NCBI GenBank assembly: GCA_964242425.1
Contig: CAXTCK010000140.1
Span: 1 to 9,050 of the forward strand
Length of the DNA: 9,050 nucleotides
Origin: Lichenicola sp964242425
Lineage (GTDB): Bacteria; Pseudomonadota; Alphaproteobacteria; Acetobacterales; Acetobacteraceae
Reading direction: 5' to 3'
Position numbers and translations under genes: made by a program. Every line of letters starts with the position of its first letter. The first letter of the stretch is position 1. The notes under the pieces were generated by a model. It was not told the DNA's origin. It ran no database searches and was given only the letters and a program-made list of their open reading frames with translations. Below, one piece after another: positions 1 through 6,812 of the stretch.

Positions 1-782
1 CGGGTGACGTAGAGGCTGCCGCGCGCGGCGAGCATGCTGAGCGACACGCCGGACACCTCTCCGGACGCGTTGCCATAGCTGACCATGAGCCCACGCGGCG
101 CCAGGCAGTCCAGGCTCGGGACGAAGCTGTCCCGCCCGACGCTGTCGTACACCACCGGCACCATGGCGCCACCGGTCAGCCGCCTGACCTTCTGCGGCAG
201 GTCGTCGAGACCGACGATCGTGTGGGTAGCGCCGTGACGAGACGCGAGCTCGGCCTTCTGCGCCGTCGACACCACGCCGATCACCGTCGCCCCGACATGG
301 GCGGCCCACTGGCACAGCAGCAGGCCGACCCCGCCGGCCGCGGCGTGGACCAGGATCGTCTCTCCAGCCGATAGCATATACACCTGTCGCAGCAGCGCCT
401 GCACGGTGAGGCCGCGCAACATCATCGCCGCCGCGGTGCGGGTGTCGATCGACGAAGGCAGCCGCACCACCAGATCAGCCGCGAGCGCGCGGTAGCGGGC
501 ATAGGCGCCGAGCTGGGTCGGGTAGGCGACGCGGTCACCGACTTTCAGCGTGGAAACGTTGCTGCCCACTGCCTCCACGACCCCCGCCGCCTCCATGCCG
601 ATCACCGCCGGCAGCGTGGGCAGCTTGTACAGGCCGGTACGGTAATAGATGTCGATGAAGTTGAGGCCGATCGCCTCCTGGCGAATCAGGACCTCCTGTG
701 CCGTCGGCGACGGCGTCGGCACGTCGTCCCAGCTGAGCGCTTCCGCGCCGCCATAGGCGTGAACGCGGATCGCCTTGCTCAT
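1..782 (-). CDS. NADPH:quinone oxidoreductase-like protein, MDR superfamily (3' end cut by window edge)
   Basis: The protein resembles the zeta-crystallin/QOR branch of the medium-chain dehydrogenase/reductase superfamily. These enzymes use NADPH to reduce quinones or other activated carbonyls in the cytoplasm and lack catalytic zinc. 260 residues are visible of a family length near 325, so the C-terminal fifth lies beyond base 1. The N-terminal GroES-like part shows GLNFIDIYYRTGLY (about 39-52) and GMEAAGVVEAVG (62-73). VGDRVAYPTQLGAYARY follows at 81-97. The Rossmann nucleotide-binding loop is HAAAGGVGLLLCQWA at 146-160. No structural-zinc cysteine cluster is seen, as expected for QOR. The ATG overlaps the TGA of the upstream ogt gene by 4 nt (ATGA), so the two are probably co-transcribed and translationally coupled. 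The family call is firm; the true substrate cannot be read from sequence. Confidence 0.88.
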   Translation of the reverse strand, partial: MSKAIRVHAYGGAEALSWDDVPTPSPTAQEVLIRQEAIGLNFIDIYYRTGLYKLPTLPAVIGMEAAGVVEAVGSNVSTLKVGDRVAYPTQLGAYARYRALAADLVVRLPSSIDTRTAAAMMLRGLTVQALLRQVYMLSAGETILVHAAAGGVGLLLCQWAAHVGATVIGVVSTAQKAELASRHGATHTIVGLDDLPQKVRRLTGGAMVPVVYDSVGRDSFVPSLDCLAPRGLMVSYGNASGEVSGVSLSMLAARGSLYVT

Positions 783-1255
783 GCGGCAAGGCCATCCGGC
801 TGCCGATGCCGCCGCGCCGTCTCGAGCGATAACAGGAACCGCTTGGTCTCAATGCCACTTCCGGCCGAGAAGCCGCCGACATGCTTCGCCGCCACCACCC
901 GATGGCACGGGATCAGGATCGGCAGCGGGTTCCAGCCGTTGGCTTGACCGATCGACCGTGCCGACCCGCCGGCCACGCGGGCGAGCTCGGCATAGGTGCG
1001 CGTCTCGCCATGCGGGATCATGCGCAGCGCGTCCCACACGCGGGCCCGGTAGGGCGTCGACGGAACCGGCGCCAAGTTGAGAGTGAAGCAGTCGAGTTCG
1101 CCGTCGAAGTAGGCGTGCAACTGGTCGCGCGCGGTGCGAAGCAGGACGGTCCCGGATTGCTCGCTGCTCCAGCCCCAATCCAGCGCGACTATGGCATCCT
1201 CTTCCTGTGTCAGGGTCAAGGACCCGAGCGGAGAATGCAGTGACAGTTGTGGCAA
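779..1255 (-). CDS. ogt: Methylated-DNA--[protein]-cysteine S-methyltransferase (Ogt/MGMT type)
   Basis: This is a suicide DNA-repair protein that moves the alkyl group from O6-alkylguanine (and O4-alkylthymine) in DNA to its own cysteine. The chosen reading gives 158 aa, normal for a stand-alone Ogt without an Ada-type sensor domain. The active-site signature PCHRVV lies at 116-121 with acceptor Cys117. Before it, RSIGQANGWNP (100-110) holds the conserved arginine finger and the Asn hinge, and VWDALRMIPHGETRTYAELA (73-92) is the helix-turn-helix lead-in. The start is taken as TTG at 1255-1253. It gives the family-typical N-terminus MPQLSLHSPLG and has an AGAGG ribosome-binding site 6 nt upstream. 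A longer in-frame reading from ATG at 1336 adds 27 unconserved residues and has no comparable support. It is followed by an ATGA overlap with the quinone oxidoreductase gene and is divergent from mnmE. Confidence 0.93.
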   Translation of the reverse strand: MPQLSLHSPLGSLTLTQEEDAIVALDWGWSSEQSGTVLLRTARDQLHAYFDGELDCFTLNLAPVPSTPYRARVWDALRMIPHGETRTYAELARVAGGSARSIGQANGWNPLPILIPCHRVVAAKHVGGFSAGSGIETKRFLLSLETARRHRQPDGLAA

Positions 1256-1260
1256 GCAGT

Positions 1261-1267
1261 ACCTCTC
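1261..1267 (-). promoter_or_regulatory. Ribosome-binding site of ogt (decides the TTG start)
   Basis: On the minus strand the sequence reads GAGAGGTACTGC followed by TTG. The purine run sits 6 nt from the TTG, which supports this non-ATG start over the upstream ATG. Confidence 0.6.
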
Positions 1268-1292
1268 AGGCGGGCGCCGGCACCGTATGTTC

Positions 1293-1321
1293 ATCGCAGT
1301 CCACGTCCGGCGCCATGTCAA
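1293..1321 (-). promoter_or_regulatory. Candidate sigma-70-type promoter for ogt and the quinone oxidoreductase gene
   Basis: On the minus strand a perfect TTGACA -35 box (1321-1316, preceded by C as in many alphaproteobacterial promoters) is followed after 17 nt by TGCGAT (1298-1293). The latter matches TATAAT at only three positions. The site lies about 40 nt upstream of the TTG start in the roughly 105-bp divergent region shared with mnmE. The -35 is good and the -10 is weak. No comparable plus-strand promoter for mnmE was recognised in the same region. Confidence 0.4.
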
Positions 1322-1360
1322 GCGCGGAGCTGCCACGCGGACGGCGAGGGATCCGGACAG

Positions 1361-2647
1361 GTGGGTGAGCAGACGACGATCTTCGCCCGGGCCACGGGAA
1401 GCGGACGCGCCGCGGTCGCGGTGATCCGGATCAGCGGAAGCGGAAGCGGGCCGTTCCTGGACCGGTTATGCGGCAGCCGGCCGGAACCACGCCGCGCCGT
1501 GTTGCGCGCCCTGCGTGCGGAGCCTGCAGGCGACCTGCTGGACCGGGCGCTCGTGCTCTGGTTTCCGGGCCCGGCCAGCTACACCGGCGAGGATTGCGCC
1601 GAGCTGCACCTCCATGCCGGGCCAGCGGTGGTGGAAGCCGTTTGCGCGGTGCTGGTGGTCCTGGGTGGCCGGCCTGCGGAACCGGGCGAGTTCACCAGGC
1701 GGGCCTTTCTCAACAACCGGCTCGACCTGCTGGAAGCGGAAGGGATCGCCGACCTGATCGAGGCGGAAACCGAAGCGCAGCGACGACAAGCCCTGCGCCA
1801 GGCGGATGGGGCGTTGAGCCGGCTTTATAGCGATTGGGCACACCGGCTGCTTCAATTGCTGGCACACCAGGAAGCGTTGATCGACTTCCCGGATGAGGAC
1901 CTGCCACCGGAGATCGACGCCATCCTCATGCGGGATCTGGACACGCTCCGGCGCGAGATGGCGGCGCACCTGGCCGAAGGCGAGCGGGCAAGCCGGGTGC
2001 GGTCCGGGTTGTTTATCGCCATCGTCGGGCCGCCGAACGTCGGCAAGTCCAGCTTGTTGAACCGTTTGGCCGGACGCGAGGCGGCGATCGTTTCGGATCG
2101 TCCGGGCACCACGCGCGACGCGATCGAGGTGCGCCTGGTGCTGGGCGACGTTCCGGTGACGCTGGTCGACACCGCCGGCCTACGCGAAGCCGAGGACGCA
2201 CTGGAGGCAGAAGGAGTGAGGCGTGCCCGGCGCCATGCGGAAGAAGCCGATCTGGTCGTAAGCGTCGCAGCCGGCGAACTCCTGCCGGAACAGCCGCGAT
2301 CCGGCATACGGGTCTGGAACAAGGTGGATTTGGCCGCAACACCGGATGGCTGGCTTGGTGTCAGCGCACGAGACGGCACCGGAATGGCGGCGCTCGAGAA
2401 CCGGCTGGCCGAAGAAGTGCGCCATCTGACCGCGTCCACCTCCGGACCACCATTGACCAGGGCGCGACACCGCGCCGGGATCATGGAAGCAGCCGGACAC
2501 CTGCAGGCGGCACATCACCTGGACCTTGCAGAGCTGCGCGGTGAGGCGCTGAGGCTTGCCATGCAGGCACTGGGACGCCTGACCGGCACGGTCGGCGTGG
2601 AAGATCTGCTAGACAGCGTGTTCAATCAGTTCTGCATCGGCAAGTGA
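1361..2647 (+). CDS. mnmE: tRNA uridine-5-carboxymethylaminomethyl(34) synthesis GTPase MnmE
   Basis: MnmE (TrmE) is a dimeric, potassium-dependent GTPase. With MnmG it installs the (carboxymethyl)aminomethyl group on C5 of wobble uridine in tRNAs reading split codon boxes, using a folate one-carbon donor. The GTG start gives 428 aa, slightly shorter than E. coli (about 454) but normal for alphaproteobacteria. The N-terminal folate-binding domain spans roughly 1-115 with FPGPASYTGEDCAELHLHAG and GEFTRRAFLNNRLDL. The GTPase domain shows G1 GPPNVGKSS (223-231), G2 TTRD (250-253), G3 DTAGL (270-274) and G4 NKVD (320-323). The protein ends in the diagnostic FCIGK, whose Cys425 is the family's essential C-terminal cysteine. 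GTG at 1361 begins VGEQTTIFARATG, matching family N-termini, with a GAGGG purine run about 10 nt upstream. The in-frame extension back to 1247 is unconserved. It leads the mnmE-mnmG-rsmG-parA-parB block. Confidence 0.97.
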   Translation: MGEQTTIFARATGSGRAAVAVIRISGSGSGPFLDRLCGSRPEPRRAVLRALRAEPAGDLLDRALVLWFPGPASYTGEDCAELHLHAGPAVVEAVCAVLVVLGGRPAEPGEFTRRAFLNNRLDLLEAEGIADLIEAETEAQRRQALRQADGALSRLYSDWAHRLLQLLAHQEALIDFPDEDLPPEIDAILMRDLDTLRREMAAHLAEGERASRVRSGLFIAIVGPPNVGKSSLLNRLAGREAAIVSDRPGTTRDAIEVRLVLGDVPVTLVDTAGLREAEDALEAEGVRRARRHAEEADLVVSVAAGELLPEQPRSGIRVWNKVDLAATPDGWLGVSARDGTGMAALENRLAEEVRHLTASTSGPPLTRARHRAGIMEAAGHLQAAHHLDLAELRGEALRLAMQALGRLTGTVGVEDLLDSVFNQFCIGK

Positions 2648-2671
2648 CGCGCGCACGGCCGCATGCGAAAC

Positions 2672-2676
2672 AGGGA
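2672..2676 (+). promoter_or_regulatory. Ribosome-binding site of mnmG
   Basis: AGGGA lies 6 nt before the ATG at 2683 and selects this start over the next in-frame ATG at 2695. It sits in the 35-nt gap after the mnmE stop. Confidence 0.6.
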
Positions 2677-2682
2677 ACGCGG

Positions 2683-4289
2683 ATGAACGACAGGATGGAC
2701 GTGATCGTGATCGGCGGTGGCCATGCCGGCTGCGAGGCTGCCGCCGCGGCTGCCCGCATCGGCGCCAGGACGCTGTTGCTGACGCACCGGCTGGACACGA
2801 TCGGCGCCATGTCCTGCAACCCAGCGATCGGCGGCATCGGCAAGGGACACCTAGTCCGCGAGATCGACGCCCTCGACGGGCTGATGGGCGTCGCCGCCGA
2901 CCGTGCGGGTATCCACTTCAAGCTGCTGAACCGCTCGAAGGGACCGGCGGTGCACGGCCCGCGGGCGCAAGCGGACCGTTCCCTCTACCGCAACGCCATT
3001 GTCGAGCTGCTGGAAGCGACACCCAGGCTTCAGGTGATCGAGGGCGCGGTGGACGACCTCCTGCTCGATCCCGATGGCTGCGCCTGCGGCGTCGCGTGCG
3101 CTGATGGGCGCGAGTTCCGGTCCGGGGCCGTGGTGCTGACGGCCGGCACCTTCCTGCGCGGCGTGATCCATGTCGGGCACCAGACGACACCAGCCGGCCG
3201 GATCGGGGAGCCGCCCGCAGGCAACCTTGGTCGGCGTCTGGAAGCGCTAGGCCTGCCGCTCGGTCGCCTGAAGACCGGTACGCCGCCCAGGCTCGACCGA
3301 AACAGCATCGACTGGGACGCACTTCCGGAGGATGCGGGCGATGCCGTGCCGGTCCCGTTCAGCCGCCTGACGACGCGGATCGACAACGCCCTGCTGTCGT
3401 GCCGCATCACCTCCACGACGCCNNNNNNNNNNNNNNNNNNNNNNNNNNNNNNNNNNNNNNNNNNNNNNNNNNNNNNNNNNNNNNNNNNNNNNNNNNNNNN
3501 NNNNNNNNNNNNNNNNNNNNNNGCCGGCTGTTCCTGGCCGGCCAGATCAACGGCACCACCGGCTACGAGGAGGCGGCAGCCCAGGGCCTGCTCGCCGGGG
3601 TCAACGCCGCCCGGCGTGCCGGAAACGGCGATCCCGTCACGGTGGACCGGGGAACCGGCTATCTCGGGGTGATGGTCGATGACCTGACCACGCAGGGCGT
3701 TTCCGAGCCGTACCGCATGTTCACCTCGCGCGCCGAATACCGGTTGACGCTTCGGGCGGACAACGCCGACCTTCGCTTGACCGGGATCGCCATGGGCTGG
3801 GGCTGCGTCGGCCAGGCAAGGTCCGACCTGTTCGCCGCCGATCAGGCGGCAATCGACGCGGCGATGCAGCGGGCGGATTGCGAAAGCTTCATGCCGGCAC
3901 AGCTTCTTCAGCAAAATCTGCCGACAACCGCGGATGGCCGTCGGCGGTCGGTGCTGGACCTGCTGGCAGCCGAGGCAGAACCCGCTTCCCTGGCCTCGAT
4001 CGCTCCCTGGCTGTCGGAGCTGCCGGACAGGGTCAGGCAGCATCTGCACACGGAAGCACGCTACCGTGGCTATCTCGGCAGGCAGGCGCGAGAGATCCGC
4101 CAGCTCGAGACGGAAACCGCGCTGATGCTTCCCCCGCAGCTGGACTACTGCGCGATCGGCGGCCTGAGCAGCGAGATGCGGGAGCGGCTGACCCTGGCAA
4201 GACCCGCCAACTTCAGCGCAGCACAGCGCGTTCCCGGAGTGACACCGGCCGCTCTCGTGGCCCTCCTGGCCCATCTCCGTGCGGCATGA
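2683..4289 (+). CDS. mnmG: tRNA uridine-5-carboxymethylaminomethyl(34) synthesis enzyme MnmG (interrupted by assembly gap)
   Basis: MnmG (GidA) is the FAD- and NADH-using partner of MnmE in wobble-uridine modification. The N-terminal Rossmann motif is VIVIGGGHAGCEAA (7-20), and the conserved redox cysteine is Cys45 in MSCNPAIGG. KGPAVHGPRAQADR and GRLKTGTPPR also match the family. 246 complete codons precede the N block and 254 follow it. After the gap come LFLAGQINGTTGYEEAAAQG (the second GidA signature), PYRMFTSRAEYRLTLRADNADLRLT, and a C-terminal MnmE/tRNA-binding helical domain ending in GVTPAALVALLAHLRAA. The missing middle should hold the first GidA signature (GPRYCPSIEDK in E. coli) with the second conserved cysteine. 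The two halves are in different frames across the 100 Ns, so a literal translation breaks. Aligned from memory to the 629-aa E. coli protein, about 115 residues are absent, which gives a normal total near 616 aa. The stop overlaps the rsmG start. Confidence 0.95.
3423..3522. other. 100-N scaffold gap inside mnmG
   Basis: The run is exactly 100 Ns, the customary placeholder for a gap of unknown size. The upstream mnmG frame and the downstream frame agree only if the true missing length leaves remainder 2 when divided by 3, whereas 100 leaves remainder 1. By comparison with E. coli MnmG, about 115 codons are missing, so the real gap is probably about 347 nt. This is an assembly artefact rather than a biological frameshift. 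Confidence 0.97.
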
Positions 4290-4921
4290 TGCCCGCGATC
4301 CCGCTTCTGCCTGCCCTGGCCGATGTTTCACGTGAAACATCGCAAAGGCTTGTCGTGTTCGCCGAGCTGCTGCAGCGCTGGAACGAGCGCATCAACCTGA
4401 TATCGCCGCACGACCTGCCTCAGCTGTGGAACCGGCACATCGCAGACAGCCTGCAGCTCCTGGAGGAGCTTCCAACGGGCGCTCCCTTTGTCGACTTGGG
4501 CTCCGGCGGCGGCTTTCCCGGACTGGTGCTGGCCATCGCCAACCACAGTCCCGTGACCCTGGTCGAGGCCGACCAGCGCAAGGCGAGCTTCCTACGCGAG
4601 GCGGCACGGGCAACCGGAACGACGGCCATCGTGGTCGCCAAGCGAATCGAGCAGGCGGACCTGCCGCCGACGCGCCATCTCACGGCCCGTGCCCTGGCCC
4701 CGTTGCCGCAACTGTTGGACTGGTCGGCACGGCTGCTGACCGCGGATGGCGTCTGCCTGTTCCTCAAGGGCCGCAGCGCCGAGGACGAATTGACCGCAGC
4801 CGCCGCGAAATGGCACATGGCAGTCTCCCGACGCAGAAGCCGAACCGATCCGGACGGCGTCATCCTCAGGCTGAGTGAAATCAGGCGTGTCAGACAGCCC
4901 GACCGGGCGCACGGCCGGTAG
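4286..4921 (+). CDS. rsmG: 16S rRNA (guanine(527)-N7)-methyltransferase RsmG
   Basis: RsmG (GidB) uses S-adenosylmethionine to methylate N7 of G527 in the 530 loop of 16S rRNA. In several bacteria its loss gives low-level streptomycin resistance. The 211-aa product is family-normal. The N-terminal helical part includes DVSRETSQRLVVFAELLQRW (13-32) and NERINLIS. The SAM-binding loop FVDLGSGGGFPGL is at 68-80, followed by the acidic ribose-contact strand TLVEADQRKASFLREA. The start codon sits in ATGATG and overlaps the mnmG TGA, so either ATG (4286 or 4289) could be used through translational coupling. Codons for Val14-Ser-Arg-Glu-Thr18 form the core of a parS palindrome, so this stretch serves both protein and DNA-binding roles. 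The 3' end overlaps the parA start by up to 47 nt. Confidence 0.96.
   Translation: MMPAIPLLPALADVSRETSQRLVVFAELLQRWNERINLISPHDLPQLWNRHIADSLQLLEELPTGAPFVDLGSGGGFPGLVLAIANHSPVTLVEADQRKASFLREAARATGTTAIVVAKRIEQADLPPTRHLTARALAPLPQLLDWSARLLTADGVCLFLKGRSAEDELTAAAAKWHMAVSRRRSRTDPDGVILRLSEIRRVRQPDRAHGR
4321..4342. promoter_or_regulatory. parS centromere site (perfect palindrome)
   Basis: The 16-bp core TGTTTCACGTGAAACA (4324-4339) matches the widely conserved bacterial parS consensus. The perfect inverted symmetry extends 3 bp on each side to 22 bp. ParB loads here, spreads by CTP-dependent sliding and is acted on by ParA. The site lies within rsmG, about 550 bp upstream of parA, and reads in frame as Asp-Val-Ser-Arg-Glu-Thr-Ser. 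No second full match was seen elsewhere in the window by eye. Confidence 0.95.
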
Positions 4922-5723
4922 GCCCGGCGACTCCGCTTCTCCGACGCCGCACGTCCTGGCCATCGCCAACCAGAAGGGTGGCGTCGGCAAGACTACCACC
5001 GCGATCAACCTAGCCACGGCGCTCGCGATCCAGGGGCGCAACGTGTTGCTGATCGACCTCGACCCGCAGGGCAACGCTTCGACCGGCCTCGGTATCGACC
5101 ACGGCAGGCGTGCCGGCAGCTATGCCCTGATCGCGGAAGGGCAGCCGCTGGACAGCCTGTCGGTCGGAACCGAGATCCCGGGATTGTTCGTCGTCCCCGC
5201 CGACAACGAGCTCGCCGGCGCCGAGATCGAGCTGGTCGACATGGAACGGCGCGAGTATCGCCTGCAGGACGCCTTGTCCGAGGCAGCCATGAGGGGTCAC
5301 GACTTCGTCCTGATCGATTGCCCGCCCAGCCTGGGCCTGCTGACGCTCAACGCGCTGGTCGCCGCCCGATCGGTGCTGGTGCCACTTCAGTGCGAGTTCT
5401 TCGCCCTGGAAGGCGTCAGCCAGCTGATCCGGACCGTCGAGCGCATACGCCGCGCCTTCAACCCGGCACTGCGTCTGCAGGGGCTGGTGCTGACCATGTT
5501 CGACCGCAGAAACAACCTGTCCGAGCTGGTCGCCGCCGACGCCCGCGGCTTCTTTGGCGACCAGGTGTTCGAAACCATGATCCCGCGCAACATCCGCATC
5601 TCCGAGGCCCAGAGCCACGGCAAGCCAGCCCACCTCTACGACCCGAAATCGAGCGGCGCGCTCGCCTATGTCCGCCTGGCCGACGAGTTGCTCGGCCGCG
5701 CCAATCGGGAACTCGCCCGATGA
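4875..5723 (+). CDS. parA: Chromosome-partitioning ATPase ParA (Soj family)
   Basis: ParA is a Walker-type ATPase that binds nucleoid DNA as an ATP dimer and is released by ParB-stimulated hydrolysis, which moves the origin region. It is 282 aa from the GTG at 4875. The deviant Walker A is KGGVGKTTT (34-42) with signature Lys34 and P-loop Lys39. The A' motif is LLIDLDPQGNAST (58-70), and Walker B is FVLIDCPPSLGLLTLNAL (from about 144) with Asp148. PLQCEFFALEGVSQL and IPRNIRISEAQSHGKP are further family hallmarks. An alternative GTG at 4887 gives an N-terminus starting MSDSP; neither start has a strong ribosome-binding site. Residues up to about 27 form a low-complexity tail before the conserved domain. 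The start lies inside rsmG and the stop overlaps the parB ATG (ATGA). The parS site just upstream, together with parB, identifies this as the chromosomal segregation ParA rather than MinD or a plasmid type. Confidence 0.96.
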   Translation: MKSGVSDSPTGRTAGRPGDSASPTPHVLAIANQKGGVGKTTTAINLATALAIQGRNVLLIDLDPQGNASTGLGIDHGRRAGSYALIAEGQPLDSLSVGTEIPGLFVVPADNELAGAEIELVDMERREYRLQDALSEAAMRGHDFVLIDCPPSLGLLTLNALVAARSVLVPLQCEFFALEGVSQLIRTVERIRRAFNPALRLQGLVLTMFDRRNNLSELVAADARGFFGDQVFETMIPRNIRISEAQSHGKPAHLYDPKSSGALAYVRLADELLGRANRELAR

Positions 5724-6607
5724 GCACGCCGCCGCGCCTCGGCCGCGGATTGGCCGCCCTGCTCGGCGACCGCAGCCCCGACGGACCGGATCGAGCGGGC
5801 GAGGGCATCCACGCCTTGCCGATCGAGCTGCTCGAGGCCGGGCCGTTCCAGCCGCGCCAGGTCATGGAACCGGACTCCCTGGAGGAGCTGACGGAGTCGA
5901 TTCGCGCCCGCGGCATCCTGCAACCGATCCTGGCCCGCCCGCATCCCGACCAGCCTGGCCGCTACCAGATCATCGGCGGCGAGCGGCGCTGGCGCGCGGC
6001 GCAAAGGGCGGGCCTGCACGCCATACCCGTGCATGTACGCCACCTGGCCGACGCCGAGGCGATGGCCGCCTCCCTGGTCGAGAACCTGCAGCGCCAGGAC
6101 CTCAACGCCATCGAGGAGGCCGAGGGCCTGCACCGTCTGATGCGCGACTACGCGATGACGCAGGAGGAGCTCGCCGGCGCCGTCGGCAAGTCGCGCAGCC
6201 ACGTCGCCAACACCATCCGCCTGCTGCAGCTCCCGGCCAGCGTGCGACGCGAAGTGATGAACGGCGCCCTGTCCGCCGGCCATGCCCGGGCCCTGATCGG
6301 CCATCCCGATCCCGCCAAGGCGGCCCTGGCCGTGATCGCCAGGCGCCTGTCCGTGCGGCAGACCGAGGCGCTGGCGCAAGGCCACATCAACGCCGCCCGG
6401 ATCGCGCCGCCTGCGGCACGGGCCGCGATCAACCCGCGCGAAGGCAAGGATCCCGAGCTCGCCTCCCTCGAGCGCCAGCTGCGCCAGACACTCGGCCTCA
6501 AGGTGGAGGTGCATTTCGACGGTCGCAGCGGCCAGCTACGCATCCACTACGACACCCTGGACCAACTCGACGGCGTGCTTCTGCTGCTGAACCGGGCTGG
6601 CTCCTGA
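5720..6607 (+). CDS. parB: Chromosome-partitioning protein ParB (parS-binding CTPase)
   Basis: ParB is the centromere-binding CTPase clamp of the ParABS system. The 295-aa product begins RLGRGLAALLGD (6-17), the short ParA-stimulating N-terminal motif. The CTP-binding domain shows YQIIGGERRWRAA (82-94, containing the GERR(W)RA box) and SLVENLQRQDLNAIEEAEGL (118-137, containing ENLQR). The DNA-binding helix-turn-helix is about 145-170 (MTQEELAGAVGKSRSHVANT), followed by RLLQLP and the LSAGHARALIG segment. A low-conservation linker (about 225-245) leads to the C-terminal dimerisation domain (about 246-292, ending LDQLDGVLLLLN). Length and architecture are normal. The ATG overlaps the parA TGA by 4 nt, consistent with coupled translation giving balanced ParA and ParB. 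It is the last gene of the cluster and is followed by a stem-loop. Confidence 0.97.
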   Translation: MSTPPRLGRGLAALLGDRSPDGPDRAGEGIHALPIELLEAGPFQPRQVMEPDSLEELTESIRARGILQPILARPHPDQPGRYQIIGGERRWRAAQRAGLHAIPVHVRHLADAEAMAASLVENLQRQDLNAIEEAEGLHRLMRDYAMTQEELAGAVGKSRSHVANTIRLLQLPASVRREVMNGALSAGHARALIGHPDPAKAALAVIARRLSVRQTEALAQGHINAARIAPPAARAAINPREGKDPELASLERQLRQTLGLKVEVHFDGRSGQLRIHYDTLDQLDGVLLLLNRAGS

Positions 6608-6637
6608 TCGGCATTCCGGAATCGCAGAGCTCCACCC

Positions 6638-6666
6638 TTTCCATGCCGTGACGGCGCTGCTATAGC
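6638..6666 (+). promoter_or_regulatory. Candidate promoter of tRNA-Lys
   Basis: TTTCCA (6638-6643, 4/6 to TTGACA), a 17-nt spacer and TATAGC (6661-6666, preceded by an extended -10 TG at 6658-6659) are followed by a GC-rich discriminator (GCGCC). This would place transcription start about 10 nt before the mature tRNA. The -10 lies in the loop and descending arm of the stem-loop described separately. Assignment is by eye. Confidence 0.42.
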
Positions 6667-6674
6667 GCCGTCAC
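6648..6674 (+). terminator. Strong stem-loop downstream of parB (possible terminator without U-tract)
   Basis: An 11-bp perfect stem (GTGACGGCGCT pairing with AGCGCCGTCAC) encloses a 5-nt GCTAT loop. It begins about 40 nt after the parB stop and ends 8 nt before the tRNA. No T-run follows, so it is not a canonical intrinsic terminator. It could end or stabilise the parB transcript, or its symmetry could simply coincide with the tRNA promoter. Confidence 0.4.
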
Positions 6675-6682
6675 CCCGGAAG

Positions 6683-6758
<76 letters not shown>

Positions 6759-6812
6759 CGGTCTTTCGCGGGCGTCACGCACCACCCAGATGTGAACCGA
6801 TCGGCAGCCAAG
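6759..6812. other. Short convergent intergenic spacer
   Basis: This 54-bp stretch lies between the tRNA 3' end and the stop of the convergent aldo/keto reductase gene. I see no clear terminator hairpin, no integrase attachment duplication of the tRNA 3' end and no ORF of note. Confidence 0.6.

Noticed and set aside
1256..1360. Replication origin in the intergenic region near the par cluster
   Set aside because: No DnaA-box-like sequences (TTATCCACA type) or AT-rich unwinding region were seen here or elsewhere in the window. The origin is probably nearby but outside.
1852..2484. 210-aa minus-strand Ser/Arg-rich ORF opposite mnmE
   Set aside because: It is the typical antisense shadow of a GC-rich gene; mnmE motifs G1-G4 and the CIGK end explain the region.
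3030..4340. Long minus-strand ORF starting Met-Phe-His-Val-Lys-His and crossing mnmG
   Set aside because: Its start codon is the parS palindrome read on the minus strand, a known source of false starts. The ORF runs through the N gap and is antisense to mnmG with no recognisable domain.
5666..6514. 282-aa minus-strand ORF opposite parB, and the 327-aa plus-strand ORF in another frame of parB
   Set aside because: Both are high-GC shadow frames with Arg/Pro/Gly-rich or His/Gln-rich composition and no motifs, while parB in its own frame is unmistakable.
6613..6622. Short palindrome ATTCCGGAAT just after the parB stop
   Set aside because: It is only 10 bp, with no loop or flanking extension, and such dyads are expected by chance in several kilobases.
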